The notes beneath the pieces are model-generated. The model was not told the origin of the DNA. It saw only the letters and a program-made list of their open reading frames with translations, and searched no databases. Positions 57,200 to 64,000 of a stretch of 64,000 bases of DNA are shown here, piece by piece. This stretch comes from Morganella morganii H1r (lineage in GTDB: Bacteria > Pseudomonadota > Gammaproteobacteria > Enterobacterales > Enterobacteriaceae). The DNA lies in contig NZ_AYMP01000049.1 in assembly GCF_000633515.1 (NCBI RefSeq), positions 1 through 64,000 of the forward strand. Reading direction: 5' to 3'. The position numbers and the translations under genes were made by a program. How positions within the stretch are numbered: the first letter of the stretch is position 1; the number at the start of each line of letters is the position of its first letter.

Positions 57200-57646
57200 A
57201 TGAGTATGTCAACAGCCACTGAAGTTCTGGCCCATAACTGGGCATTTGCCATCTACCTTTTAGGTGCTCTCGGGTTATGTGCATTTATGTTGCTGGGCGC
57301 CCGTTATCTCGGGGGCCGTGCAAAAGCACGTGCCAAACATCTCCCTTACGAATCAGGTATTGACTCGGTCGGCAGCGCACGCCTGCGGATGTCTGCAAAG
57401 TTCTACCTGGTTGCCATGTTTTTCGTGATTTTCGATGTTGAAGCCTTATACCTTTTCGCCTGGTCTGTTTCGGTCAGAGAATCGGGCTGGATAGGGTTCA
57501 CCGAAGCCGCGATCTTTATTCTGGTGTTATTGGCAGGGCTTTTCTATCTGGCACGTATCGGCGCGCTGGACTGGACACCTGCACGTTCACGCCGCGAGGT
57601 GAAACACCCGAGCGTTGTGAACAAAATCAATAACAATCAACCGTAG
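57200..57646 (+). CDS. nuoA: NuoA, NADH-quinone oxidoreductase subunit A
   Basis: A 148-residue membrane subunit with three helices. [46 protein letters not shown] is the signature. An ATG at 57206 is an alternative start. It opens the nuo operon of proton-pumping complex I. Confidence 0.97.
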   Translation: MSMSTATEVLAHNWAFAIYLLGALGLCAFMLLGARYLGGRAKARAKHLPYESGIDSVGSARLRMSAKFYLVAMFFVIFDVEALYLFAWSVSVRESGWIGFTEAAIFILVLLAGLFYLARIGALDWTPARSRREVKHPSVVNKINNNQP

Positions 57647-57664
57647 TCAATAGTGAGGCACAAG

Positions 57665-58339
57665 ATGGATTATACGCTCACCCGCATCGATCCAAACGGT
57701 GAGAATGACCGTTATCCCCTGCAAAAACAAGAGGTTGTCAGTGATCCGCTTGAACAGCACGTTCACCGCAGTGTGTATATGGGGAAACTCGAACATGCAT
57801 TACACGATATGGTTAACTGGGGCCGTAAAAATTCCCTGTGGCCGTATAACTTCGGTCTTTCCTGCTGTTATGTAGAGATGGTGACCTCCTTTACGGCGGT
57901 GCACGACGTTGCCCGTTTCGGTGCGGAAGTGCTGCGTGCCTCCCCGCGTCAGGCGGACTTTATGGTTGTGGCCGGAACCTGCTTTACCAAAATGGCACCG
58001 GTGATTCAGCGCCTGTATGACCAGATGCTGGAACCGAAATGGGTTATCTCCATGGGCTCCTGTGCCAACTCCGGCGGTATGTATGACATTTACTCTGTCG
58101 TGCAGGGGGTGGATAAATTTATTCCGGTGGATGTGTATATTCCGGGTTGTCCGCCGCGTCCTGAAGCCTATATGCAGGCACTGATGCTGTTACAGGAATC
58201 TATCGGAAAAGAGCGCCGCCCGCTGTCGTGGGTGGTCGGTGATCAGGGCGTTTACCGCGCCAATATGCAGTCAGAAAAAGAACGTAAACGCGGTGAACGG
58301 ATTGCAGTGACCAACCTGCGCTCCCCGGACGAAATTTAA
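57665..58339 (+). CDS. nuoB: NuoB, complex I subunit with the N2 cluster
   Basis: A 224-residue peripheral subunit. The start at 57665 ([12 protein letters not shown]) matches E. coli; a start four codons earlier is less likely. Cysteines C67, C68, C133 and C162 hold the [4Fe-4S] N2 cluster next to the quinone site ([41 protein letters not shown]). GAGG precedes the ATG. Confidence 0.97.
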   Translation: MDYTLTRIDPNGENDRYPLQKQEVVSDPLEQHVHRSVYMGKLEHALHDMVNWGRKNSLWPYNFGLSCCYVEMVTSFTAVHDVARFGAEVLRASPRQADFMVVAGTCFTKMAPVIQRLYDQMLEPKWVISMGSCANSGGMYDIYSVVQGVDKFIPVDVYIPGCPPRPEAYMQALMLLQESIGKERRPLSWVVGDQGVYRANMQSEKERKRGERIAVTNLRSPDEI

Positions 58340-58414
58340 GGCTTTCGGGCCACCGGGCGCAATATTTGCAATGTGTTGCGTCCATTGAACCCTGAACAAC
58401 TGTTGTGGTGAAGA

Positions 58415-60214
58415 ATGATGACAGAAAGTAATACGCAGACCGCACAGCGTCCCGCGTGGCAGACTCACGATTACCTGGATGATCCGGTAATTGAGGAGCT
58501 GCGCCGTAAGTTCGGTCCTGACGCATTTACGGTTCAGCCGACACGTACCGGGATGCCGGTCGTCTGGGTGAAGCGTGAGCAGCTTCTGGAAGTACTGTTT
58601 TATCTTAAATCGCTGCCGAAACCGTATGTGATGCTGTTCGATCTGCACGGGACGGATGAGCGCCAGCGCACCCACCGCGAAGGTCTGCCGGCGGCGGACT
58701 ATTCCGTGTTTTATCACCTGATTTCCATTGAGCGTAACCGCGATATCATGCTTAAGGTGGCGCTGAGTGAAAATGACCTGCATGTGCCGACAGTAATTTC
58801 CGCGTTCCCTAACGCAAACTGGTATGAGCGCGAAACCTGGGAAATGTTCGGTATTATTATCGACGGGCACCCGAACCTGCGCCGTATTATGATGCCGCCG
58901 ACCTGGGAAGGGCATCCGCTGCGCAAAGATTACCCGGCGCGGGCAACGGAATTTGATCCGTTTGTCCTGACCAAACAGAAAGAAGATCTGGAAATGGAGG
59001 CGCTGACCTTCAAACCGGAAGAGTGGGGCATGAAGCGCGGCAACGAGAACGAGGACTTTATGTTCCTGAACCTCGGCCCGAACCACCCGTCTTCTCACGG
59101 TGCTTTCCGTATCATCCTTCAGCTCGACGGTGAAGAGATTGTCGACTGTGTGCCGGATATCGGCTACCACCATCGTGGTGCGGAAAAAATGGGTGAGCGC
59201 CAGTCCTGGCACAGCTACATTCCGTACACTGACCGTATCGAATACCTCGGCGGCTGCGTCAACGAGATGCCGTATGTACTGGCGGTGGAAAAACTGGCGG
59301 GGATTGAGGTTCCGGCACGTGTGGATGTGATCCGCGTGATGCTGTCAGAACTGTTCCGCATTAACAGTCACCTGCTGTATATCAGTACCTTCATTCAGGA
59401 TACCGGGGCGATGACGCCGGTCTTCTTTGCCTTTACCGACCGCCAGAAAATTTATGATGTGGTGGAAGCCATTACCGGTTTCCGTATGCATCCGGCCTGG
59501 TTCCGTATCGGTGGTGTGGCGCATGATCTGCCGAAAGGCTGGGATCGCCTGCTGCGTGATTTCCTCGACTGGATGCCGAAACGCCTGGAATCCTATGTCA
59601 CTGCCGCACTGAAAAACTCCATCCTCAAAGGCCGTTCTGTCGGCGTGGCTGCTTACAACGCGAAAGAAGCCCTTGACTGGGGTGTGACCGGGGCCGGTCT
59701 GCGCGCCACCGGGATTGATTTCGACGTGCGTAAATGGCGTCCGTACTCCGGTTATGAGAATTTCGATTTTGAAGTGCCTGTTGCCGCCAACGGTGACTGC
59801 TATGACCGCGTGATGCTGAAAGTGGAAGAAGTGCGCCAGAGTCTGCGTATTCTGGAACAGTGCCTGAAAAACATGCCGGAAGGGCCGTTTAAAGCAGACC
59901 ACCCGCTGACCACGCCGCCGCCGAAAGAGCGCACGTTACAGCACATAGAAACCATGATTAACCATTTCCTCCAGGTGTCATGGGGTCCGGTGATGCCGGC
60001 TCAGGAATCGTTCCAGATGATTGAGGCCACGAAAGGGATTAACAGTTATTACCTGACCAGTGACGGCAGCACCATGAGTTACCGTACCCGAATCCGTACA
60101 CCAAGTTATGCCCATCTGCAGCAGATCCCGTCGGTGATCAGCGGCAGCCTGGTCTCTGACCTGATTGTGTACCTCGGAAGTATCGATTTCGTTATGTCGG
60201 ATGTGGATCGCTGA
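58415..60214 (+). CDS. nuoC: NuoCD, fused complex I subunits C and D
   Basis: A 599-residue fusion (E. coli NuoCD about 596-600). The NuoC part (to about residue 190) has [38 protein letters not shown]. The NuoD part starts near residue 205 with [43 protein letters not shown], which lines the quinone pocket. It ends at [15 protein letters not shown]-like [13 protein letters not shown]. Two adjacent ATG codons occur. NuoE starts two bases later. Confidence 0.97.
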   Translation: MMTESNTQTAQRPAWQTHDYLDDPVIEELRRKFGPDAFTVQPTRTGMPVVWVKREQLLEVLFYLKSLPKPYVMLFDLHGTDERQRTHREGLPAADYSVFYHLISIERNRDIMLKVALSENDLHVPTVISAFPNANWYERETWEMFGIIIDGHPNLRRIMMPPTWEGHPLRKDYPARATEFDPFVLTKQKEDLEMEALTFKPEEWGMKRGNENEDFMFLNLGPNHPSSHGAFRIILQLDGEEIVDCVPDIGYHHRGAEKMGERQSWHSYIPYTDRIEYLGGCVNEMPYVLAVEKLAGIEVPARVDVIRVMLSELFRINSHLLYISTFIQDTGAMTPVFFAFTDRQKIYDVVEAITGFRMHPAWFRIGGVAHDLPKGWDRLLRDFLDWMPKRLESYVTAALKNSILKGRSVGVAAYNAKEALDWGVTGAGLRATGIDFDVRKWRPYSGYENFDFEVPVAANGDCYDRVMLKVEEVRQSLRILEQCLKNMPEGPFKADHPLTTPPPKERTLQHIETMINHFLQVSWGPVMPAQESFQMIEATKGINSYYLTSDGSTMSYRTRIRTPSYAHLQQIPSVISGSLVSDLIVYLGSIDFVMSDVDR

Positions 60215-60216
60215 TT

Positions 60217-60765
60217 ATGCAAGAACTGAACCCTGAAGCAAAAAAAGCACTGCAAGGCGCAGTGAATGCGGCGCAGCCGGCCGGAAAACAACCTGATTTT
60301 GTGCTGAGTGACGAAGAGCGCGCCGAAATCGAAGCGGAAAAACACCATTACGAAGATCCGCGTGCCGCCTCTATCGAAGCGCTGAAAATCGTACAGAAAC
60401 ACCGTGGCTGGGTGGAAGACGGCGCGATTTACGCCATCAGCGATGTGCTGGGCATCCCGGCAAGTGACGTGGAAGGTGTGGCGACATTCTACAGCCAGAT
60501 CTACCGTCAGCCGGTCGGCCGCCATGTGATCCGTTACTGTGACAGCGTGGTGTGCCACATCACCGGTTACCAGGGGATCAAGGCCGCACTTGAGCGCAAA
60601 CTGAATATTCAGCCGGGACAGACAACCGCCGACGGCCGCTTTACGCTGCTGCCGACCTGCTGCCTCGGGAACTGTGACAAAGGGCCGACCATGATGGTTG
60701 ATGAAGATACCCACAGTCACGTGACGCCTGAAGCCATTGAAACGTTACTGGAGCAGTATCCATGA
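60217..60765 (+). CDS. nuoE: NuoE, complex I subunit with the N1a cluster
   Basis: A 182-residue thioredoxin-fold subunit (E. coli 166; the extra residues are at the N-terminus). The [2Fe-2S] ligands are C108, C113, C149 and C153, with spacing identical to E. coli (5, 36, 4). It forms the NADH dehydrogenase module with NuoF and NuoG. Its end overlaps nuoF by four bases. Confidence 0.97.
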   Translation: MQELNPEAKKALQGAVNAAQPAGKQPDFVLSDEERAEIEAEKHHYEDPRAASIEALKIVQKHRGWVEDGAIYAISDVLGIPASDVEGVATFYSQIYRQPVGRHVIRYCDSVVCHITGYQGIKAALERKLNIQPGQTTADGRFTLLPTCCLGNCDKGPTMMVDEDTHSHVTPEAIETLLEQYP

Positions 60766-62114
60766 CAGTTAAAACGGTTTGCCGTACTGCGGAAACCCAT
60801 CCTCTCACCTGGCGGTTGCGCGACGACCATCAGCCGGTGTGGCTGGATGAATACCGCAGCAAAAACGGTTATGCGGGGGCGGAACGCGCCCTGAAAGGCA
60901 TGGCACCGGATGAGATCACAAATCTTGTCAAAGACGCGGGTCTGAAGGGCCGCGGCGGTGCGGGGTTCTCCACGGGTCTGAAGTGGAGCCTGATGCCGAA
61001 AGACGAGAGCATGAATATCCGTTACCTGCTGTGTAACGCCGACGAAATGGAACCGGGTACCTACAAAGACCGGCTCCTGATGGAACAACTGCCGCATCTG
61101 CTGGTGGAAGGGATGCTGATCAGCGCCTTTGCCCTGAAAGCATACCGGGGCTATATCTTCCTGCGCGGCGAGTACATTGAGGCAGCGAAACACCTGCGTC
61201 ATGCCATTGAAGAAGCGAAAGCAGCCGGTCTGCTGGGGAAAAATATCCTCGGCAGCGGGTTTGATTTCGAGCTGTTTGTGCACACCGGTGCCGGGCGTTA
61301 TATCTGCGGGGAAGAAACCGCACTGATTAACTCCCTGGAAGGCCGCCGTGCCAATCCTCGCTCCAAACCGCCGTTCCCGGCCAGTTCCGGGGTATGGGGA
61401 AAACCGACCTGTGTCAACAACGTCGAAACCCTGTGTAACGTACCGGCGATTCTGGCACACGGCAAAGAGTGGTACATCGGTCTGAGTGAAGGCAAAAGTA
61501 CCGATGCCGGGACCAAACTGATGGGCTTTTCCGGCCGCGTGAAAAATCCGGGGGTCTGGGAACTGCCGTTCGGCACTACTGCCCGCGAGATCCTGGAGGA
61601 TTACGCCGGGGGCATGCGTGACGGACTGACCTTAAAAGCCTGGCAGCCCGGCGGTGCGGGAACCGACTTCCTGACACAGGATCACCTTGATTTACCGATG
61701 GATTTTGAGCATATCGGCAAAGCGGGCAGCCGTCTGGGAACGGCGCTGGCAATGGCGGTGGACAATGAAATCAACATGGTGTCACTGACCCGTAACCTCG
61801 AAGAATTTTTTGCCCGCGAATCCTGCGGCTGGTGTACACCGTGCCGTGACGGACTGCCGTGGAGCGTGAAAATTCTGCGCGCAATAGAAAAAGGGGAAGG
61901 CCAGCCGGGAGACATTGAGACATTAGAGCAATTATGTCGTTTCCTGGGACCGGGTAAAACCTTCTGCGCACACGCGCCGGGCGCGGTAGAGCCGTTACAG
62001 AGTGCGATCAAATATTTCCGTGATGAATTTGAAGCGGGGATCGTACAGCCGGTTTACGGCAACGTGCAGACCATTGCCGGGATCCAGCCGAACCTGCTGA
62101 AGCAGCGCTGGTGA
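60762..62114 (+). CDS. nuoF: NuoF, NADH-binding FMN subunit of complex I
   Basis: A 450-residue subunit (E. coli 445). The NADH/FMN motif [20 protein letters not shown] is at about residues 60-80. The FMN-binding [27 protein letters not shown] follows. The [4Fe-4S] N3 ligands are in [12 protein letters not shown] and a later cysteine in [15 protein letters not shown]. It is translationally coupled to nuoE. Confidence 0.98.
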   Translation: MTVKTVCRTAETHPLTWRLRDDHQPVWLDEYRSKNGYAGAERALKGMAPDEITNLVKDAGLKGRGGAGFSTGLKWSLMPKDESMNIRYLLCNADEMEPGTYKDRLLMEQLPHLLVEGMLISAFALKAYRGYIFLRGEYIEAAKHLRHAIEEAKAAGLLGKNILGSGFDFELFVHTGAGRYICGEETALINSLEGRRANPRSKPPFPASSGVWGKPTCVNNVETLCNVPAILAHGKEWYIGLSEGKSTDAGTKLMGFSGRVKNPGVWELPFGTTAREILEDYAGGMRDGLTLKAWQPGGAGTDFLTQDHLDLPMDFEHIGKAGSRLGTALAMAVDNEINMVSLTRNLEEFFARESCGWCTPCRDGLPWSVKILRAIEKGEGQPGDIETLEQLCRFLGPGKTFCAHAPGAVEPLQSAIKYFRDEFEAGIVQPVYGNVQTIAGIQPNLLKQRW

Positions 62115-62138
62115 TCCCTTACGGATTTTCGTTTAACG

Positions 62139-62158
62139 CCTGCATAGCAGGCCTTTTG
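62139..62158 (+). other. Stem-loop between nuoF and nuoG
   Basis: GCCTGC and GCAGGC pair around ATA, followed by CTTTT. It is a short attenuator-like or RNA-processing hairpin inside the operon. Confidence 0.5.
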
Positions 62159-62172
62159 GAAGCATGCTGACT

Positions 62173-64000
62173 ATGGCTACAATACATGTAGACGGCAAAG
62201 AATATGAAGTCGACGGCGCGGATAACCTGCTGCATGCCTGTCTTTCGCTCGGACTTGATATTCCGTATTTTTGCTGGCATCCGGCGCTGGGAAGCGTCGG
62301 CGCTTGCCGCCAGTGTGCGGTAAAGCAATATCAGAATGCCGATGACACCCGTGGTCGTCTGGTAATGTCATGTATGACACCGGCACAGGACGGCACCTTT
62401 ATCTCGATTGATGATGAAGAAGCCAAAAAGTTCCGGGAAAGTGTGGTGGAATGGCTGATGACCAACCACCCGCACGATTGTCCTGTCTGTGAAGAGGGCG
62501 GTAACTGCCATCTTCAGGATATGACCGTCATGACCGGGCATTCAGTGCGCAAATACCGCTTCACAAAACGTACCCATCAGAATCAGGAGCTGGGGCCGTT
62601 TGTTGCACATGAAATGAACCGCTGTATCGCCTGTTACCGTTGTGTCCGTTACTACAAAGATTATGCGGACGGTACGGATTTCGGGGTTTACGGCGCACAC
62701 GACAACGTGTACTTCGGGCGTCCGGAAAGCGGCACGCTGGAAAGTGAATTCTCCGGTAACCTGGTTGAAATTTGTCCGACCGGGGTCTTTACCGATAAAA
62801 CCCACTCTGAACGTTATAACCGCAAATGGGATATGCAGTTTGCACCGAGCGTCTGCCAGCAGTGCAGCGTCGGCTGTAACATCAGCCCGGGCGAACGTTA
62901 CGGCGAATTGCGCCGTATCGAAAACCGTTATAACGGCACCATCAACCACTACTTCCTGTGCGACAAAGGGCGCTTCGGTTACGGTTATGTCAACCGTGAT
63001 GACCGTCCGCGTCAGCCGCAGCAGCGCCGTGGTGATGACTGGATCACCATCAATGCAGAGCAGGCGGAACGTGCGGCGGCAGATATGCTGTATCACGCGA
63101 AACGCACCATCGGTATCGGTTCGCCGCGTGCCAGTGTGGAAAGCAACTTTGCACTGCGTGAACTGGTCGGGGCGGAAAACTTCTTCAGCGGCCTGTCAGC
63201 CGGTGAACAGCACCGCCTGGAAATGATGCTGGAAATTTTACAGCAGGGCGGAATCTATACGCCGTCACTGCGTGAGATGGAAAACTATGATGCGGTACTG
63301 GTGCTGGGTGAAGATCTGACTCAAACCGCAGCCCGTGTGGCACTCTCTGTCCGTCAGGCCGTGAAAGGCAAAGCCCGTGAAATGGCCGCTGCACAGAAAG
63401 TGGCGGACTGGCAGATCGCCGCTATCCAGAATATCGGCCAGCGTGCGAAATACCCGCTGTTTGTCACGGCGGTGGATACCACCCGTCTGGCAGATGTGGC
63501 GGCACTGCATTACAACGCTCCGGTGGATGATCAGGCGCGTCTGGGCTTTGCCGTTGCCAATATCATTGATAACACGGCCCCGGCGGTGACGGATTTACCG
63601 GCAGATGTGAAAGCACAGGCAGAAATGATTGCACAGGCACTCAGTGGTGCGAAAAAACCGCTGATTATCAGCGGCAGCAACCCGGGCAGTGACGCACTGA
63701 TTCAGGCGGCGGCAAACGTGGCCTGGGCACTGAAAGATAAAGGCATTGACGCCGGGCTGACTTTTGTCGGTGCGGAAGCCAACAGCTTTGGTGCCGCCAT
63801 GACAGAAGCACAGCCGCTGGATAAAGCACTGGCTCTGCTGGCAGACGGCAGCGCGGATACCGTGGTGGTGATGGAAAACGACCTTTACCGCCATGCGGAT
63901 AAAGCCGCTGTTGACTGTGCGCTGGATGCCGCCGCAAATGTGATTGTGCTGGATCACCAGCGCACTGACATCATGGATAAAGCGTCACTTATCCTCTCCG
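62173..64000 (+). CDS. nuoG: NuoG, complex I subunit with several Fe-S clusters, 3' end outside the window
   Basis: The first 609 codons of about 908 are visible. It starts ATG at 62173 ([23 protein letters not shown]), or three codons earlier (62164, MLTMATIHV). The N-terminal [2Fe-2S] ligands are C34, C45, C48 and C67. The HxxxCxxCxxxxxC motif is in [20 protein letters not shown], followed by [18 protein letters not shown] and [15 protein letters not shown] for the next [4Fe-4S] clusters. The later ligand group [24 protein letters not shown] begins the molybdopterin-oxidoreductase-like domain, which carries the extra N7 cluster. The gene runs beyond the last base. Confidence 0.96.
   Translation, partial: MATIHVDGKEYEVDGADNLLHACLSLGLDIPYFCWHPALGSVGACRQCAVKQYQNADDTRGRLVMSCMTPAQDGTFISIDDEEAKKFRESVVEWLMTNHPHDCPVCEEGGNCHLQDMTVMTGHSVRKYRFTKRTHQNQELGPFVAHEMNRCIACYRCVRYYKDYADGTDFGVYGAHDNVYFGRPESGTLESEFSGNLVEICPTGVFTDKTHSERYNRKWDMQFAPSVCQQCSVGCNISPGERYGELRRIENRYNGTINHYFLCDKGRFGYGYVNRDDRPRQPQQRRGDDWITINAEQAERAAADMLYHAKRTIGIGSPRASVESNFALRELVGAENFFSGLSAGEQHRLEMMLEILQQGGIYTPSLREMENYDAVLVLGEDLTQTAARVALSVRQAVKGKAREMAAAQKVADWQIAAIQNIGQRAKYPLFVTAVDTTRLADVAALHYNAPVDDQARLGFAVANIIDNTAPAVTDLPADVKAQAEMIAQALSGAKKPLIISGSNPGSDALIQAAANVAWALKDKGIDAGLTFVGAEANSFGAAMTEAQPLDKALALLADGSADTVVVMENDLYRHADKAAVDCALDAAANVIVLDHQRTDIMDKASLILS

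Noticed and set aside
58271-59212. A 313-codon open frame opposite nuoCD
   Set aside because: Antisense to nuoB/nuoCD, no ribosome-binding site and no family match.
60717-61460. A 247-codon open frame opposite nuoF
   Set aside because: Antisense shadow of a conserved gene with biased composition.
1-64000. CRISPR arrays, insertion sequences, rRNA
   Set aside because: No regularly spaced repeats, transposase genes or rRNA signatures were seen.

Overview
The window is a chromosomal segment of an enterobacterium (Gammaproteobacteria, Enterobacterales). Nearly every housekeeping gene can be aligned by eye to a known Escherichia coli protein and the order follows the E. coli argW-dsd / fadL / aroC / fabB / pdxB / purF / pta-ackA / nuo neighbourhood. 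The near-50% GC look, with Morganellaceae-like synteny, points to Morganella rather than the AT-rich Proteus or Providencia. That genus call is inference; no database was searched.

Layout. 1-2913: the right border of a prophage, with a tailspike-like protein cut by the window edge, a DNA polymerase III theta-like gene and a P4-type integrase, ending in the 3' end of tRNA-Arg(CCU). 3181-7048: the D-serine catabolic cluster dsdC, dsdX, dsdA. 7114-14581: proC, mlaA, fadL, yfcZ and the fadI-fadJ beta-oxidation operon. 14827-20407: sixA, smrB, prmB, aroC, yfcA, epmC, yfcL and a GNAT acetyltransferase. 20797-25841: a small membrane protein, an exported glutaminase, mnmC and fabB. 25960-30109: an accessory island with a DUF3811 protein, a pore-forming TonB-box bacteriocin with a colicin E1-type immunity protein, and a divergent EamA exporter/AraC regulator pair. 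30254-41639: pdxB-usg-truA, dedA-accD-folC-dedD, cvpA-purF-ubiX, yfcH and yfcD. 42040-44118: a large membrane M48 peptidase. 44236-52449: pta-ackA and the yfbV, yfbU, yfbT, yfbS, yfbR group. 52571-53389: an inserted candidate CE-clan cysteine protease (effector-like). 53657-56523: alaA and lrhA. 57200-64000: nuoA, B, CD, E, F and most of nuoG.

Functional links. Lipid metabolism dominates the left half: three FadR-like operators are readable, at fadL, fadI and fabB, and the fabB promoter also carries an 18-bp FabR-like palindrome exactly in its -35/-10 spacer. A PurR box precedes cvpA-purF-ubiX. The conserved backbone is interrupted at a few places by accessory genes (prophage, bacteriocin/immunity, exported glutaminase, M48 peptidase, CE-clan protease), and these are the parts most likely to hold new biology. 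Compared with E. coli, mepA (next to aroC) and the flk/yfcJ genes are absent from their expected places.

Start codons were re-chosen from ribosome-binding sites and family alignment. Several genes appear to start with GTG or TTG (prmB, mnmC, pdxB, dedD, yfbS and the immunity gene).
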